7,336 bases of DNA from Gammaproteobacteria bacterium (GTDB lineage: Bacteria; Pseudomonadota; Gammaproteobacteria; Pseudomonadales; Azotimanducaceae): positions 6,217-13,552 of the forward strand of contig PBQQ01000005.1 of NCBI GenBank assembly GCA_002725095.1, in the 5' to 3' direction. The translations under genes and the position numbers were made by a program. Below, one piece after another: positions 5,999 through 7,336 of the stretch. The notes below the pieces were generated by a model, which worked only from the letters and a program-made list of their open reading frames with translations, had not been told where the DNA came from and did no database searches. How positions within the stretch are numbered: the first letter of the stretch is position 1; every line of letters starts with the position of its first letter.

Positions 5999-7013
5999 AG
6001 ACCTGATCTTGCCAGCAATAGTCGGTCGAGTAGGGCAAATTAAATGTGGTTTCTATAATGAATTGAGCGACGCGTTGGCCGCTGAATTCACTTTGATAGA
6101 CCTGCCGTCCTTGGCCAGCGATCGCTTTACGCGCGTCGTCGTCATTTTGGAAAGCGCGCAGTTGTTGCTGCAGTTCCGTGTCGTTGGAGAAAAACACCGC
6201 TTCTGATTCTGTGAAAAAGCGCTGATAACCGGAGGCCGTATGCATAAAGGTGAGAATACCGTTGCCCATCAGTTGCGATATGCGCGCAGAGGAATAGAGA
6301 TAGTCGCCCTCATAACGATTCAGATTCAGAGCCATTTTGCTGTCGGCGAGAGCTTCGTCGTAGGCGACACCCCAAAGTGGTGGGTTACCGTGCATACCAA
6401 ACACGCCAAAACGCATGTCGCTTAGCGCCGCTTTGAGTCCCGCGACCTGTGCAACTCTGGGATCGTCTGGTTTGCCAATGCCGCAAAACAACACGTCCCA
6501 AGCAAACTTTGTTTTGCTTGAGTTGTCATGGTTTTCGACGGCCGGGTCGCAGGGGTTAGGCATAAAGCTGACGGTATTTTGGGGCCGTAAAAAGTCCTTT
6601 AGTGCATCGCCTCCAGTGGTAATAAAGATGCTGTCCACAACCTCGCAACGGCGTTGAATGTTTATGACTGTGCGCGGATTAAACAGTGGGTCGACGTTAC
6701 GATAAGCAATGCGCAAGTGCGGGTGTTGTCGTTTGATGTCGAGGAGCGTTCGGTTTTCGATCAAGTCGGCGTGGCCGAGCAGAATCATTTCTGGCTGAAA
6801 GTTGTCGCAGGTTTCGAGCAGCCGTTGGTTGGCGCGACGCCTACCGATGGGTTTTATTTTCAGCGGTGCTTCGTAGCGTGCGAGGTCGCGGTCGCTGAAT
6901 TCAAGCACGTTATGATTTTGTCTAATCAGTCCATGGTACAGCTTGCGCGAGGTGCTCACGCGCAATGCGCCGTAACGGTGCCACTGCCAGTTGTCGACTT
7001 GAAGAATGCGCAT
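5988..7013 (-). CDS. CgeB-like glycosyltransferase (glycosyl transferase group 1 type), 341 aa
   Basis: This resembles the CgeB/COG4641 group of GT-B glycosyltransferases. The N-terminal half has ILQVDNW at the start, then EMILLGHADLI (75-85) and RIAYRNVDPLFNP (101-113), a substrate-side Rossmann half. FITTGGDALKDFL (130-142) and FMPNPCDP (150-157) resemble the inter-domain part of the group. The C-terminal half has DVLFCGIGKP (173-182), ALNLNRY (228-234) and YSSARISQLMGNGILTF (240-256), with the late block FFTESEAVFFSNDTEL (266-281), matching the Glyco_trans_1_2 (PF13524) pattern. An E-x7-E motif is not obvious, as is usual for this group. No signal peptide is visible. The start is the ATG at 7013; the Shine-Dalgarno is weak. 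Its 3' end overlaps the plus-strand GT4 gene by 11 bp. Donor and acceptor are unknown; it is probably part of the same surface-glycan pathway. Confidence 0.8.
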   Translation of the reverse strand: MRILQVDNWQWHRYGALRVSTSRKLYHGLIRQNHNVLEFSDRDLARYEAPLKIKPIGRRRANQRLLETCDNFQPEMILLGHADLIENRTLLDIKRQHPHLRIAYRNVDPLFNPRTVINIQRRCEVVDSIFITTGGDALKDFLRPQNTVSFMPNPCDPAVENHDNSSKTKFAWDVLFCGIGKPDDPRVAQVAGLKAALSDMRFGVFGMHGNPPLWGVAYDEALADSKMALNLNRYEGDYLYSSARISQLMGNGILTFMHTASGYQRFFTESEAVFFSNDTELQQQLRAFQNDDDARKAIAGQGRQVYQSEFSGQRVAQFIIETTFNLPYSTDYCWQDQVFRA

Positions 7014-7035
7014 ACACGGAGTCTAACGGATTATG

Positions 7036-7059
7036 CGTGAAGAAAAGCGCCGGAGCTTT
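7036..7059 (-). terminator. Weak stem-loop after the CoA-transferase gene
   Basis: On the minus strand AAAGC, a six-base loop and GCTTT form a short stem overlapping the stop codon, followed by TCTTC. The position, just after the gene and before the CgeB-like gene, suits a terminator. The five-pair stem with three A-T pairs is weak, so read-through into the downstream gene is possible. Confidence 0.25.
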
Positions 7060-7336
7060 ATTGCAGTATGCCGTCGGCTTCTTTGGCCGCTATATCGTCC
7101 GCCGGCATCGCCAGCCAATCTTCCAGCACCGCTGCGTTGTCTTCACCGATTGCGCGCACACGCTGATATTGATCACACGGGGTTGCGTTGAAGTGAATGG
7201 GCAGAGCATCGATCCAAGTCGGTCCATGGGTCGGATGCACATCTTCCATTGGACGTGAGAATTCCACGTTGGCCAATTGTGGGTCACGTTCTAGCAGGTC
7301 TGCCCCATCTTGTACCACGCCTGCGGGCACACCGGC
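7058..7336 (-). CDS. CaiB/BaiF (family III) CoA-transferase, C-terminal part, 5' end outside window
   Basis: The open frame runs off the right edge; the visible 92 residues are the C-terminus only. They carry features typical of the end of family III CoA-transferases: AGVPAGVVQDGADLLERDPQL (starting at the edge), HPTHGPTWIDALPIHF, a TPC turn and RAIGEDNAAVLEDWLAM. Family members swap CoA between carboxylic acids, classically carnitine, bile acid, formyl or succinyl substrates; the catalytic Asp lies upstream and is not in the window. The GTG at 7330 is inside the conserved domain and is not a start. The gene precedes the CgeB-like gene in the same direction, 44 bp apart, and could be co-transcribed with it, though it belongs to a different pathway. 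The specific substrate cannot be told. Confidence 0.85.
   Translation of the reverse strand, partial: AGVPAGVVQDGADLLERDPQLANVEFSRPMEDVHPTHGPTWIDALPIHFNATPCDQYQRVRAIGEDNAAVLEDWLAMPADDIAAKEADGILQ

Noticed and set aside
6654..7040. 128-codon plus-strand open frame opposite the CgeB-like gene
   Set aside because: It is antisense to a gene with continuous family motifs, with no ribosome site and no recognisable domain.

Overview
The window looks like chromosomal DNA from a Gram-negative bacterium, most likely a gammaproteobacterium. Base composition is roughly balanced, coding is dense, and the families present (YbhN-like membrane protein, M50 protease, ELM1-like proteins, GT4 and CgeB-like glycosyltransferases, CaiB/BaiF CoA-transferase) are typical of proteobacteria. 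The genus cannot be fixed from the sequence alone. I see no tRNA, rRNA, CRISPR array, insertion sequence or phage gene.

Left part (1-1747). The 3' portion of a polytopic flippase-like protein (LPG-synthase-TM / UPF0104 family) enters from the left edge and ends at 861. Next, in the same direction, is a short decayed remnant of the C-terminus of an O-acetylhomoserine sulfhydrylase (MetY-type PLP enzyme), clearest at 939-1028. A site-2 (M50) metalloprotease follows on the minus strand (1045-1677).

Centre (1749-3770). Two adjacent plus-strand genes both encode ELM1-like proteins (COG3660/PF06258-type, related to GT-B glycosyltransferases). They share the same motif order but are strongly diverged, are 6 bp apart, and form an evident operon. 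A sigma70-like promoter just before the first gene would give an almost leaderless transcript.

Right part (3810-7336). Three glycosyltransferases alternate in direction: a GT4 enzyme on minus (3810-4916), a second GT4 enzyme on plus (4967-5998), and a CgeB-like enzyme on minus (5988-7013). The first two are head to head and share about 50 bp. The last two are tail to tail and overlap by 11 bp. The C-terminal end of a CaiB/BaiF family III CoA-transferase (7058-7336, minus) runs off the right edge.

Taken together, 1749-7013 reads as a cell-surface glycan locus, plausibly lipopolysaccharide core or a related outer-membrane glycan: three recognisable sugar transferases plus two ELM1-like proteins that may themselves be transferases or partners. 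The flippase-like protein at the left edge may contribute, but its substrate is unknown. The protease and CoA-transferase look like flanking housekeeping genes. The two items most worth a second look are the ELM1-like pair in a glycan locus and the metY remnant.
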